Notes: generated from the letters alone by a model not told the origin. A stretch of 64,000 bases of DNA from G963669295 sp963669295 (GCA_963669295.1 OY769938.1:3534001-3598000); one strand, 5' to 3'; shown: positions 1-8,238, counted from the stretch's first letter. Numbers and translations: made by a program.

Positions 1-216
1 TTCACCTTATCGATCAATTTACCTGAAGTAAGTTCCTTACAATGGAGCATTATAAATACTCAGGGCAAATTGATCGATAAAGTAAGTTACGGTTCTCTGC
101 CGAAGGGAAATACTGTTGTGCAATTTAATTCTGAACACCTAAACGTAGGAGTTTATATTATTGAAGTATTAACAAATGATTATATCAATGTACAAAAACT
201 GATGATTCAAAGGTAA
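1..216 (+). CDS. C-terminal end of a T9SS-secreted protein (type A sorting domain), 5' end outside window
   Basis: The frame is open from the first base to a TAA stop and gives 71 residues. They read as a type IX secretion sorting domain: an LQWSIINTQGKLIDK strand pair, an LNVGVYIIEV segment and a final basic VQKLMIQR tail. This domain directs a cargo protein through the outer membrane by the Por/Sov machinery, where it is cleaved. The catalytic or binding part of the protein lies upstream of the window, so its function cannot be told. The small lipoprotein gene follows 21 bp downstream on the same strand. Confidence 0.85.
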   Translation, partial: FTLSINLPEVSSLQWSIINTQGKLIDKVSYGSLPKGNTVVQFNSEHLNVGVYIIEVLTNDYINVQKLMIQR

Positions 217-237
217 GCTAATTGTAAAATTATAGGC

Positions 238-375
238 ATGAAAAGGATCAATAGCATATTGCTTGTTTTTTCTGCATTGTGCATATTCGCACAATGCAGA
301 AAAGATAATCCTGAGCCTAAACCAAGTAGCATTGCACTAAAGGCAGCACTGGATGCTGAAATAGCGAAGAAATAG
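238..375 (+). CDS. very small predicted lipoprotein (45 aa)
   Basis: An ATG opens a 45-codon frame. It starts MKRINSILLVFSALCIFAQC, a basic N-terminus and hydrophobic stretch ending in a lipobox-like FAQC, followed by RKDNPEPKPSS, a charged and proline-rich linker. This is the layout of a tiny lipoprotein processed by signal peptidase II. The remaining 20 or so residues carry no recognisable domain. It lies 21 bp after a T9SS cargo gene and its stop abuts the stop of the convergent glycosyltransferase gene. The reading rests on the lipobox; a chance ORF remains possible. Confidence 0.5.
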   Translation: MKRINSILLVFSALCIFAQCRKDNPEPKPSSIALKAALDAEIAKK

Positions 376-1884
376 CTATTCGGGTGCGCGGATGTGATCG
401 TAACTCAACTCATACAAATAAACCTTCCACCCCTGGTCGCCATAAGGAAGCTCTTTGCCAGGAAATACCGATAAAAATTGTTCCAATTCTCCAGCAGGAG
501 GCGAGGGCCTAAGTGTAGCAACGTAGTTGGCTCCTTCTTCCATCAGCCGGTAAATGAGTTGGGGGGTGAGGTCGCGTTCGGTAATCGACCACCCATTGCG
601 TCGGGCGCGGTACAAGAGGTGTGGACTGCGGCAGTCGAACCCTCCGAAAGAAACCACGATCAAATCATCGGGTTGGGTATGTGCCCCAATTTGTTCCCCC
701 GCCCATACCTGATCCATAAGCGGACGGTAGTAGGTAGTTTCGGTATAGTAAATGTTGGTGCCTACCACGCTTCCTGTGAGTACAACTGCTGCGGCATAGC
801 CGGCCATAGCATGCTTGTTTTTGAGCCAGTTGAAAAGGCGCACAATGGCGATGGCAATGAAAAGGGCAGCCGGTGCCAGCAAAGGAATTTGGTAGTAGTT
901 GTGAATGACGTTGAGGTTGAAAAAAATGAGCACATAGGCCACCACACCAACCAGCCACAGTACCGCAAAAATGGTGGCCTTCTTCGTGGTACGCCATACC
1001 AACCCTACCAGCATCAACACCAACCCGGGAATGCCCACCACTTCAAACACCAACCGATCGCGTAAGGTGATCCAATGCGGTATTTCAAAACGTTGCCCCC
1101 AATAACCAAAGTACCACCCCGAATTGTCGGTAAACTTGCGGTAGCCCGGAATAAATTCCCAATCGGGAGCAGCGGCATTTACCTGTTGGGTATGCCAGGC
1201 CCACCATACCAATGTGAGTACCGGCAACGCAAAAAGCGGCAATGCCTTTACAAAGAACCGCCAGCGTTGATGTGTAAAGATCCAGTAGAGGAGAGGCAGG
1301 GCAAAAAAGAACGCATAAGGGGCTTTGGTAGCAAAAGCCAACACGCCAAAAATGCTGCCCCAAACTACTTTTTTGAAGCTGGCCTGTGCAATGCCTTGCA
1401 AGTAGTAATACAACATGGCATGGGCAAAAAATACGGCCGAAAAATCGATGTGTATGGCGCGCGAATAAAAGATGCTTAACGGCAAAGCCATGTAAATAAC
1501 TGTGGCCACCCGCGCTACCTCCACATTCACCAATTGCTTTACCACCAGGTAGAGGTAGCGCACGGCTCCTAAAAAGAAAAGGGTAAATACAATGCGCGCC
1601 CAAATAAGGTCGGGACTAAAGAGTTGGTAAAAAATGGCTACCACGGCTTCGGGCAGTGGAAATTCGAGGATGAGTGTTTTGTGGCCGCCCATCCAACATA
1701 CTGAAGGAGCGAGTAAATTGATGCCGTCCTGGTAAAACGCCCAAATGTAATTGGCGGTGTCGCATTGCCGCCAGGTATGTGGCCCATCGATGTATGCATC
1801 GAAGTGGAAACAGCGCAATGCTATTAACCCGATGATGGTGATGGTAAACCAAAGGGGTGTGCTGTATTGTTGGAGGCGGTGCAT
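376..1884 (-). CDS. GT39/ArnT-like polytopic glycosyltransferase (502 aa)
   Basis: A multi-pass membrane protein of the PMT/ArnT/GT39 superfamily (GT-C fold), which transfers sugars from lipid-phosphate donors on the outer face of the inner membrane. After the first transmembrane segment comes an acidic loop with DGPHTWRQCDTANYIW; the conserved aspartate and the WRxxD pattern are typical of the first periplasmic loop of GT-C enzymes. About ten further hydrophobic segments follow, then a soluble C-terminal part of about 100 residues. It lies 3 bp after the GNAT gene on the same strand, so the two are probably cotranscribed. The acceptor is unknown. Placement in GT39 is by overall layout, not by a diagnostic motif. 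Confidence 0.75.
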   Translation of the reverse strand: MHRLQQYSTPLWFTITIIGLIALRCFHFDAYIDGPHTWRQCDTANYIWAFYQDGINLLAPSVCWMGGHKTLILEFPLPEAVVAIFYQLFSPDLIWARIVFTLFFLGAVRYLYLVVKQLVNVEVARVATVIYMALPLSIFYSRAIHIDFSAVFFAHAMLYYYLQGIAQASFKKVVWGSIFGVLAFATKAPYAFFFALPLLYWIFTHQRWRFFVKALPLFALPVLTLVWWAWHTQQVNAAAPDWEFIPGYRKFTDNSGWYFGYWGQRFEIPHWITLRDRLVFEVVGIPGLVLMLVGLVWRTTKKATIFAVLWLVGVVAYVLIFFNLNVIHNYYQIPLLAPAALFIAIAIVRLFNWLKNKHAMAGYAAAVVLTGSVVGTNIYYTETTYYRPLMDQVWAGEQIGAHTQPDDLIVVSFGGFDCRSPHLLYRARRNGWSITERDLTPQLIYRLMEEGANYVATLRPSPPAGELEQFLSVFPGKELPYGDQGWKVYLYELSYDHIRAPE

Positions 1885-1887
1885 GGG

Positions 1888-2814
1888 TTAAAAGGTATCT
1901 AAATCGCCAAAGTTGGTGCTCCATTGGTGGATGGGCACTTCGTTGAACATTAAATACCCGACCAGCCACGATTCAAACCCTTCGTAGTGTTTGCTGAGTA
2001 CTTGCTCCAATGCGCTGTCCACATGCGTTTGAAACAGCAATTCAGTACACCCGGCTTTTTTGGCCAGTTGTTGCAACGCTTTCAGTCCATTTAAAAAGCC
2101 TTCTTCCGTTTCAAAGCTCACGTCGCCCACACACATGGCTCCCGCCACTTTTACCCAAAAAGTAGCACCATCCAACGGTAAAATAAAGTTGGGGGTAAAG
2201 CTTTTATAGTTGAAAAATTCAGGGGTGTATGCTACACACATGCGGCCGTGGCGCTGGTGCGAGTTTTCAAACACCTTGCTCTGGGCAGCGTGTGGCCCAA
2301 GAATCTTGTTCAACCGCTTGTTGAGCGATTGATCCATGCCCAACTTGGGGTAAATTTTGGCATGTGGAATGCCTCCCGTTTTGATGTAAAACCCTTTCAT
2401 GTGCTGGTACTCCTGCCACCCCAGCTTTTTGCAGCTGTGGTAAGTGGCTTCGCTGTGGAAGGCGTATACGAATTGAATGCCGTTTTCTTGCATCAGCTTA
2501 TACGCCATCTCCGCCAGGTGTTGGTGCAACCCTTGCCGTTGGTAGTTGGGGTGTACAAACGAATCGCAGGTATGTACGCCTAAAAAAGTGTCGTTGCCAT
2601 GTTGAAATTGTTGTGGAATGGCACCGTAAAAACCAATGGGCACATCGCCATCGTAGGCGAGGTAGGTGAGGTGCTTAACGCCTGTATGGGCAGTGTTGTA
2701 CTTCTGTTGCAGGTAATCTACTCCTACCTTCTTATTGAATGCCACACGAAAGAGGGTTTGCACATCTTCCATGCGTGCATCACTCAAGCGTTCGTATCGG
2801 TATTGCAAACTCAC
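1888..2814 (-). CDS. GNAT-family N-acetyltransferase-like protein (308 aa)
   Basis: The N-terminal 150 residues look like a GNAT acyltransferase: LTYLAYDGDVPIGFYGAIP (beta strands 2-4), then HTCDSFVHPNYQRQGLHQHL, a version of the acetyl-CoA pyrophosphate-binding R/Q-x-x-G-x-G/A loop, then a YHSCKKLGWQEY segment like the usual 'FY..GF' end of the fold. The C-terminal half is unassigned and may be a second, degenerate acyltransferase lobe. It is the first gene of a two-gene unit with the glycosyltransferase, suggesting N-acetylation of an amino sugar or lipid-linked intermediate. That role is inferred from context only. Confidence 0.7.
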   Translation of the reverse strand: MSLQYRYERLSDARMEDVQTLFRVAFNKKVGVDYLQQKYNTAHTGVKHLTYLAYDGDVPIGFYGAIPQQFQHGNDTFLGVHTCDSFVHPNYQRQGLHQHLAEMAYKLMQENGIQFVYAFHSEATYHSCKKLGWQEYQHMKGFYIKTGGIPHAKIYPKLGMDQSLNKRLNKILGPHAAQSKVFENSHQRHGRMCVAYTPEFFNYKSFTPNFILPLDGATFWVKVAGAMCVGDVSFETEEGFLNGLKALQQLAKKAGCTELLFQTHVDSALEQVLSKHYEGFESWLVGYLMFNEVPIHQWSTNFGDLDTF

Positions 2815-2850
2815 GGGTGCAAAATACGAAAATCAAGACAAGCAAAATAA

Positions 2851-2880
2851 GCCCACTGCCTCGCTACGAATACAGTGGGC
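2851..2880 (-). terminator. rho-independent terminator after the small membrane protein gene
   Basis: Perfect 8-bp inverted repeat GCCCACTG / CAGTGGGC with a 14-nt loop. Read on the minus strand the hairpin is followed by TTATTTTGC. It lies between the stop of the 141-aa membrane protein gene and the start of the GNAT gene, so it separates the two minus-strand transcripts. Confidence 0.6.
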
Positions 2881-2921
2881 TGACGTTGAAGTCCGAGATG
2901 GAAAGCAACGAGTTATGCTGG

Positions 2922-3347
2922 TTAGTAAGAAGGATGCTGTGCGCCAAACAGTTGTTTCCGGTAAATGAGGGCCACGGAAAGGGCAATGCAACCAAACATT
3001 AAGAAAGCCGGCAAAGCATTGCTTTGCTCTTGCTGCTCATGTACTGCTGCAGCGCTGTGCAGCGTTTTGCGTTGACTTTGCTGCTGCAACACAAATAACT
3101 TGTCGATGCCCGGCAGTCGATCTTTGCGTAAGCCAATTACTTCACCTTCGGGTGTGGCTACATATACAGCGGTATTGGTGCTGTACAAATAGGTAGCATC
3201 AAGGCCTTGCCCATGTGCATCAGCATGCCAGGTATGCATCGGTTTACAACAGTCGTAAAACTGTCCTTCAACAACGGCTTGCACGTTGATGCCAGAGGCG
3301 ATAAACAATACGGTTAGGAGGCTGGTGATGATGCTTTTTTTGGTCAT
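2922..3347 (-). CDS. small exported membrane protein of unknown function (141 aa)
   Basis: The N-terminal 24 residues form a signal peptide (MTKKSII then a hydrophobic core ending in VQA). A short extracytoplasmic domain follows, with YDCCKPMHTWHADAHG, rich in Cys and His and possibly metal- or disulfide-binding, and a strand-rich middle ('YLYSTNTAVYVATPEGEVIGL'). Residues of about 110-131 form a C-terminal transmembrane segment (LPAFLMFGCIALSVALIY), followed by a basic tail. No family is recognised. The gene stands alone: a terminator follows it and array A lies about 285 bp upstream. Confidence 0.6.
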   Translation of the reverse strand: MTKKSIITSLLTVLFIASGINVQAVVEGQFYDCCKPMHTWHADAHGQGLDATYLYSTNTAVYVATPEGEVIGLRKDRLPGIDKLFVLQQQSQRKTLHSAAAVHEQQEQSNALPAFLMFGCIALSVALIYRKQLFGAQHPSY

Positions 3348-3632
3348 AATGCGTTGGTGTTTATACTATTACAACGCGCGGTGCTGAAAAAGATTTGTCG
3401 AATATGACGAAATGGGGCGCCCGGTGGATGAATACGGGAATTAATGATGTAAAGCAAATTTTGATGGCTTGTTTAGGAGCACTTTTTAGCACTTTATGCC
3501 TACCACTATTACAAGCTCAAAAAAGGGGTTTTTAAGGCGATTTTCATTTTTAAAAGTCCGTATTTTAATTGTTTGTTTGCTGATAATGAGTGTGTTGTGA
3601 GATTTTTTGAAAATGAAAACAGGTACATGTCT

Positions 3633-4028
3633 GAACATCTCCTCACCATGGTCTGAACATCTCCGGCAATGGTTGGAACATCTCCTTATGATGGTTGGAA
3701 CATCTCCTCACCATGGTCTGAACATCTCCTTATGATGATCGGAACATCTCCCTATGATGGTCAGAACATCTCCTTATGATGATCGGAACATCTCCTTATG
3801 ATGATCGGAACATCTCCCCATGATGGTTGGAACATCTCCCTATGGTGGTCGGAACATCTCCCTATGGCGGTCGGAACATCTTCCTATGATGGTTGGAACA
3901 TCTCCTTATGATGGTTGGAACATCCCCTTGTCATGGTTGGAACATCCCCTTGTCATGGTTGGAACATCCCCTTGTCATGGTTGGAACATCTTCTGCCATG
4001 GTTGAACCATCCTTTTACCATGATTCAA
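3633..4028. repeat. 22-bp degenerate tandem repeat array A (about 18 units)
   Basis: Head-to-tail units, each beginning GAACAT, start at 3633, 3655, 3676 and then every 22 bp to 3984, with a last degenerate unit at 4004. All are 22 bp except the second (21) and the next-to-last (20). Frequent bases are GAACAT at unit positions 1-6, CC at 9-10, ATGATGG at 13-19 and TTG or TCG at the end. Several units are identical: three consecutive copies at 3918-3983, and matching pairs elsewhere, which shows past duplication. Most units can form a small hairpin (AACATC with GATGGTT). There are no unique spacers, so this is not CRISPR. The 285 bp between it and the membrane protein gene contains nothing I recognise. 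It is related to array B near 63.1 kb. Confidence 0.9.
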
Positions 4029-4190
4029 GTGTGTTTTTCGCGCATCATCTGTACCGATTGAGCCATCGATTCTTCCAGCACCGCCATGTCAACATCGGTG
4101 AGTTTATTGATGTACAAGCACGATTTTCCTGTTTTTTTTGTACTCTTTTCGATAGTAGGCGCGACGTACAGGTAATGGTTATTTAATTTC
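4025..4190 (-). pseudogene. C-terminal remnant of a DUF1801-like protein
   Basis: On the minus strand a frame out of register with the upstream TPR gene reads NNHYLYVAPTIEKSTKKTGK, then SCLYINKLTDVDMAVLEESM, then a final AQSVQMMREKHT and stop. The KTGKSCLYINKL-DVD-xVLxxL pattern is the C-terminal end of DUF1801 (YdhG-like) proteins. No start codon or N-terminal half is present: the frame runs into the 3' end of the TPR gene. Its stop sits inside the last degenerate unit of array A. I read it as the tail of a deleted gene. The family call is from memory of the motif. Confidence 0.55.
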
Positions 4191-4901
4191 AATGTTGGTC
4201 TTTAAAAAGTCAAAATACTTTTGATCTTGTTCTTTAAAGATGCTTTCTCCTTCAAGCATATAGGCGCTGGCAAACGAGTTGGCTGCGTGGTCCATTTCAT
4301 TCAATTCAAAATGGCATTTTCCTTTGTTGAAATGAACTGTTGGGTGATCTAACTGCTGATTCAAGCAATCGTAGAGCAGCGACAATGCGTATGGATAATT
4401 GTTCTTTTCAATCTCCTCCAAGGCCACATTTAACATTTCGTCGAAATCGGTGGGGCGTACATGTTCTTTTGCATGTGCTTTAAAAAACTGATAGTTCGCC
4501 TGGTCATCTTCATCACTGCCAAATACCCTTCCGTTCGATTTTTGATTGGCGACAATAAAATGTTGTATGGCCAGCTCTTCACGGTTGCGTTTTAGGGCAA
4601 TTTTTCCAGCCAAATATTCGCTTTCTCCAAACCCTCTGACATTGAAATCACTTTCGATAAATGCGCTTAACCAATGCTCGCTTTCATCAACCAACCCAGC
4701 TCTAAAGTAGCCAATAGCAATGTACTTAAGTAAGTTAAAACTCTCCGAATACATCGTTCTGGGAGCAGGAATTTTATGATACGCTTCAATCAATAAGTCA
4801 ATACCCGGTTGAGGGTTTTCCAGGTCAAATACTTCAAAGGCTTCAGAGGTAAGTCTTTCAATCTCTTGCTTAATAGGTGCTGCTACGTCCAGTACTTTCA
4901 T
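4179..4901 (-). CDS. TPR-like helical repeat protein of unknown function (240 aa)
   Basis: An almost wholly helical protein with spaced pairs such as EHWLSAFIESDFNVRG, YPYALSLLYDCLNQQL and PTVHFNKGKCHFELNEMDHA. The last resembles a canonical tetratricopeptide unit. I chose the start at MKVLDVAAPIKQ; an ATG 12 codons upstream would add a MKSKCHLTTQKN leader unlike the rest. There is no signal peptide or membrane segment, so it is probably cytoplasmic and interacts with proteins. It lies in an AT-richer patch with the serine hydrolase and DinB genes, and its stop overlaps a DUF1801 remnant. No specific partner is suggested. Confidence 0.6.
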   Translation of the reverse strand: MKVLDVAAPIKQEIERLTSEAFEVFDLENPQPGIDLLIEAYHKIPAPRTMYSESFNLLKYIAIGYFRAGLVDESEHWLSAFIESDFNVRGFGESEYLAGKIALKRNREELAIQHFIVANQKSNGRVFGSDEDDQANYQFFKAHAKEHVRPTDFDEMLNVALEEIEKNNYPYALSLLYDCLNQQLDHPTVHFNKGKCHFELNEMDHAANSFASAYMLEGESIFKEQDQKYFDFLKTNIEIK

Positions 4902-4996
4902 GTTTTTTTGAGTTGTGAGGTGGCACTTACTTTTCAAGCAGAAATATACTTAATTATAACGCTCCCTTAGCAGGGTGTTTTATTTCATGCACAGGG

Positions 4997-6034
4997 CTAC
5001 GAGCTTTTTTGCCTTTTCAGTATTTCAGCAATTCTATCGTTGATGATTTCCGACAGGTTCCAATTGTACAACTCAGGGTCAGTGGTACTGTAAAACGCAA
5101 CAACAACAGCGTCGAGGTCTTTGTAATATTTGGCAAAACTTTGGTACCCTGGTACCCAACCCGAATGCTCATACTCATAAATGGAGGCATAAGTTTCTTG
5201 TTCTCCCGGTTCAAATAACGACCCATCGTTCAATGCCCTCAAGAAAGTACCCACGTCTTCTGCTGTGGCTAACATGCCGTGGTCATCTGCTTTTAAATCA
5301 AGAGGGTGCCCTACATGATAACCACTCATCACATCCTCTATATTCACTTCTTTAAGCGAACCAAAGGTATGGTTGAGGTGGAGGGGCATTAGTATTTTTT
5401 TCCGAATGAATTGGAAGTTATCGTACCCCAGCACATCGTCCATGATCTTATTGATTAAAAGGTAATTCGTATTGCAATACTCATAGTCTTCACCGGGTTT
5501 AAAGTGGGCCGGTTGGTCTAAAATCAATGCAATACTTTCTTCGTATGTTGCTGTTGGAGCTCCCCAAAAGTTGGGAGCATCCGTAAAATTAGGAATGCCA
5601 CTTTTATGCTGTACCATTAACCGCAACGTTATTTGGTCTGCATGTTCAATTCTTCCCACCAGTTCAGGCAAATAATCGGCAATGGTTTTATCCAGAGAAA
5701 GCTTGCCACTACTGACCAATTTGGTAATTGCCACAGCATCATACAGCTTGCTAATGCTGGCCAACTTAAACAGTGCATGAGGTTGAGCAGGAAGTTTAGC
5801 TGCTCGATCATGCCAACCGGCAGCATAGTATTGAGGTGGTTGACCAGCCTGGTCTACATACACAATCATTCCGTCAAACCCATGACCAATGGCTTCTTCT
5901 ACCTGTTCCTGAATGGTATCCGGTAGCGGAAGCATCCATGCCTTTACCAATAGCCATGGCACAAAGTATAAAGAGGATATGGAGGCAACAATAAGCACTA
6001 CCCTCAACATTCGTTTTGTTTTTTTTGCAGCCAT
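4997..6034 (-). CDS. serine hydrolase, class C beta-lactamase/PBP-like fold (345 aa)
   Basis: An N-terminal transmembrane anchor (residues about 10-30) precedes a serine beta-lactamase-like (EstB/PBP4*) domain. The catalytic SxxK is visible in LASISKLYDAV, the YxN motif in EYCNTNY, and the third motif as HSG in YEHSGWVPGY, where true class C enzymes have KTG. These enzymes act as D-Ala-D-Ala peptidases, esterases or amidases; the HSG variant is common among non-lactamase members. Bounded by gaps of about 95 bp, it seems to be a single-gene unit. Substrate unknown; antibiotic hydrolysis should not be assumed. Confidence 0.85.
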   Translation of the reverse strand: MAAKKTKRMLRVVLIVASISSLYFVPWLLVKAWMLPLPDTIQEQVEEAIGHGFDGMIVYVDQAGQPPQYYAAGWHDRAAKLPAQPHALFKLASISKLYDAVAITKLVSSGKLSLDKTIADYLPELVGRIEHADQITLRLMVQHKSGIPNFTDAPNFWGAPTATYEESIALILDQPAHFKPGEDYEYCNTNYLLINKIMDDVLGYDNFQFIRKKILMPLHLNHTFGSLKEVNIEDVMSGYHVGHPLDLKADDHGMLATAEDVGTFLRALNDGSLFEPGEQETYASIYEYEHSGWVPGYQSFAKYYKDLDAVVVAFYSTTDPELYNWNLSEIINDRIAEILKRQKSS

Positions 6035-6133
6035 TACACTTCGAGAGATAAATTTTTTAATTGCTCACAACAGTGAGTAGGTGAAACCCAGCACCCAGTT
6101 GGGGGGCATAATTTCATAACTAGTGTTAGCTAT

Positions 6134-6577
6134 TTATTGCATGATTTGATTCAGATGATGCTCCAAATGATCCACATAATCTTTCATTAAGAACCGTAAG
6201 TCCGAGATATCACCGTTGGTCAATTCAATGTTATACTGCAGTGTTTCTTCAGTTTGCAATTCCATGACATGCTTTATCCGATGATTGAGGGATAGCCATA
6301 ATGCTACAATTTCATTGGTATTAGCATTTTGGTAGTCATTTACTTTAACCAACTCGTTTTGCTTATACTTTCTTATGGTATAGGGTTGGTCTTCAAATTG
6401 TATCTCCGTAAATCGTTGAAGATTATGAATTCCAGAGTCGATTAAATGCCCTAAAATTTCTTTTTTCGACCACTTTTCAGCCGCTACTTTATGGCTCATT
6501 TCCGATTCAGGAGCTTGCGATAAATATTCCAACCCACTTTTTAATAATTGTTCAAGTTGATTAATCGTTGCTGTCAT
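6134..6577 (-). CDS. DinB-like putative metal-dependent protein (147 aa)
   Basis: A four-helix bundle of the DinB/YfiT superfamily. The metal-ligand histidines are seen in KKEILGHLIDSGIHNLQR and in the C-terminal DYVDHLEHHLNQIM. Members are thiol-dependent S-transferases or metal-bound proteins of unknown role. I chose the start at MTATINQLEQLL, where the first bundle helix begins; the frame extends 38 codons upstream through asparagine-rich, non-helical sequence that does not fit the family. Base composition is visibly AT-richer than in the polysaccharide genes, hinting at a different history. Confidence 0.75.
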   Translation of the reverse strand: MTATINQLEQLLKSGLEYLSQAPESEMSHKVAAEKWSKKEILGHLIDSGIHNLQRFTEIQFEDQPYTIRKYKQNELVKVNDYQNANTNEIVALWLSLNHRIKHVMELQTEETLQYNIELTNGDISDLRFLMKDYVDHLEHHLNQIMQ

Positions 6578-6854
6578 TTTATTTATTCTTCTATTGATTT
6601 CATGGTTGTTGTCAGTTTCATTTTTTATTGCTCTACCACCATTATACCAATACAATGTAGTGATTTCATTAACATCATTCATTGCATTCAATTGATTATT
6701 GAAATGCCATCAAGTAAAATGGTGCAGTTGGTTGATATGACGATAAACCTGAAGCATGTTGTTCATTACCGCCCTTCTTTTATGGGATGAAGTTATGATA
6801 ATAAATGCACTGGGATATATCGTATTTATTCTGTATATTATGATAACTAACCAC

Positions 6855-6868
6855 GTTGCTTCGGCAAC
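6855..6868 (+). promoter_or_regulatory. UUCG-tetraloop hairpin in the leader of the zinc-motif gene
   Basis: GTTGC-TTCG-GCAAC forms a perfect 5-bp stem closed by a TTCG loop and ends 16 bp before the start codon. UUCG loops are unusually stable in RNA. There is no T-run, so it is not a terminator. It may affect translation initiation or mRNA stability; no function is shown. Confidence 0.35.
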
Positions 6869-6884
6869 CTAAAAACCAACTACT

Positions 6885-8234
6885 ATGTCATTAGGCGATC
6901 ATATCTTGGCCCTTGCTCCCGAAGCGGCCAATATCATTAAAGCAGAATTGGGCATTGGCGACCCTGAAATTTCAGCACTCACTGGCGATGATAGCATTCC
7001 CTTTCAAGGGCCGGATGCACAACTAGAGCAAATGGTGAGCGTTACCGAACAAGGCGATAGCAGTGTATTGCCCAAAGAACAAATCAGAGAAATATGGATT
7101 GGCGAACACCCCGATTTGGGGGATTTAAAAGCACGCCTACCGGTGTGGGATCCCGCCTACGATCGGTTGCAAATGCGAAGGGTGGCACACGCCCTGGTAC
7201 CTGAATTTGCCGATGCCATAACAGAACACGTTCCCGGCATGGGGCCTAAGGTAACCCACCGTGGAGAACTTAGTACAGCCGATGCATACCCCAAAGGACA
7301 TTTGTGGGAACGGTCGTTGCAGGAATACAACGGACTTGCCTGGAAAGATACCGGAGCAGCTGGCGAAGGCTTTTTTACGAAGGTATGCGAATTGGCAGTA
7401 GCCACCTTGTACCATCATTCCGACATTGCCATACTGAGTGGTGGTGCCGTGCAATGCGACATTAACGAGGCCTTTATTCGCGACCTTATAGATGGCAATT
7501 TATCGAAGCGCATTAAAGTAACAGATGGTAGCGATGGGGGGTGTTCTAGCACAGCCTGGGATTGGCGGTTACACCTGTTGCCCTTGCCAGCTCCTGCCAG
7601 ATCGGAACAAGTAGTAGTAGACCGCGACCCTTCATGGTCGGGCTCAAGAGGAGCCAACATGTCGAGCGGGGGTGGAGTAATAAAAATATGCGGCTCCATG
7701 GTAAAGCGATGTGCCAAGGTAGATTACCATACGTGGTGGGCTTGCCAGTTGTATTGGAGGGCAAAAGATACCGGTTCCATTTGGTACATGTTCATGGCCA
7801 TCATGTGCATGCGTGCAGCCACCTCAGACATTGTACGCATTGCGGCAGTGATATTGCATGAAATGGGACATTCTTCAGGAGCAGGAAGGCATTGCGATAA
7901 TGGGTGCTGTCATGATCGTGCAGAATTGTTTTTCCAACATGCCCTTTGGGCAAAGTATGGCTTGCCGAAAAGCTCAGGAGGAGCAGATCGTTTTAGCAGC
8001 GAAGAATGGAGTGGCAGCGCATCGGGTTCTACCAGTTGTGGGTCTGCCGTATTCGAGGTAAACACTACCCATTGCGCTTTGTTAAAACTGGAGCATGCTG
8101 TGGTACAAGAGGTAGAGCTAGACAGCAGTTGTAATGGTGGAACGCCTACTTCAAGCCCATTCGAACGGTACGAATTTTTTACCCCTACTGCATCATTTCC
8201 CGAGCTGGTTGGAACAGCATCAGCGTGTGTGTAA
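6885..8234 (+). CDS. cysteine-rich protein with a metzincin-type zinc motif; putative metalloprotease (449 aa)
   Basis: Not recognised as a named family. Residues 325-336 read HEMGHSSGAGRH, exactly HExxHxxGxxH, the zinc-binding signature of metzincin proteases, at the end of a hydrophobic helix (VRIAAVILHEM) as in real members. A CDNGCCHDRAELFF segment follows directly. The second half holds many cysteines. The N-terminus (MSLGDHILALAPEAANI) is not a signal peptide, which is odd for a disulfide-rich protease and compatible with export by a non-Sec route such as a contractile injection system. It is the only plus-strand gene between 0.4 and 16.8 kb. Its stop lies 4 bp from that of a convergent T9SS protein gene. 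Protease activity and eCIS cargo status are inferences. Confidence 0.6.
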   Translation: MSLGDHILALAPEAANIIKAELGIGDPEISALTGDDSIPFQGPDAQLEQMVSVTEQGDSSVLPKEQIREIWIGEHPDLGDLKARLPVWDPAYDRLQMRRVAHALVPEFADAITEHVPGMGPKVTHRGELSTADAYPKGHLWERSLQEYNGLAWKDTGAAGEGFFTKVCELAVATLYHHSDIAILSGGAVQCDINEAFIRDLIDGNLSKRIKVTDGSDGGCSSTAWDWRLHLLPLPAPARSEQVVVDRDPSWSGSRGANMSSGGGVIKICGSMVKRCAKVDYHTWWACQLYWRAKDTGSIWYMFMAIMCMRAATSDIVRIAAVILHEMGHSSGAGRHCDNGCCHDRAELFFQHALWAKYGLPKSSGGADRFSSEEWSGSASGSTSCGSAVFEVNTTHCALLKLEHAVVQEVELDSSCNGGTPTSSPFERYEFFTPTASFPELVGTASACV

Positions 8235-8238
8235 CACG

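Noticed and set aside
478..1065. 195-codon plus-strand frame
   Set aside because: Antisense to the glycosyltransferase, which has coherent membrane helices; the translated peptide has no domain features.
3633..4028. CRISPR array
   Set aside because: Units are contiguous and degenerate with no unique spacers, and no cas genes are present in the window.
3820..4186. Plus-strand frames through array A
   Set aside because: Same cause: tandem units lacking stops. The peptides are repetitive and the frames run into the DUF1801 remnant antisense.
4997..6034. Acquired beta-lactamase resistance gene
   Set aside because: The third motif is HSG rather than KTG and the protein is membrane-anchored; the family is mostly peptidases and esterases, so resistance cannot be claimed.
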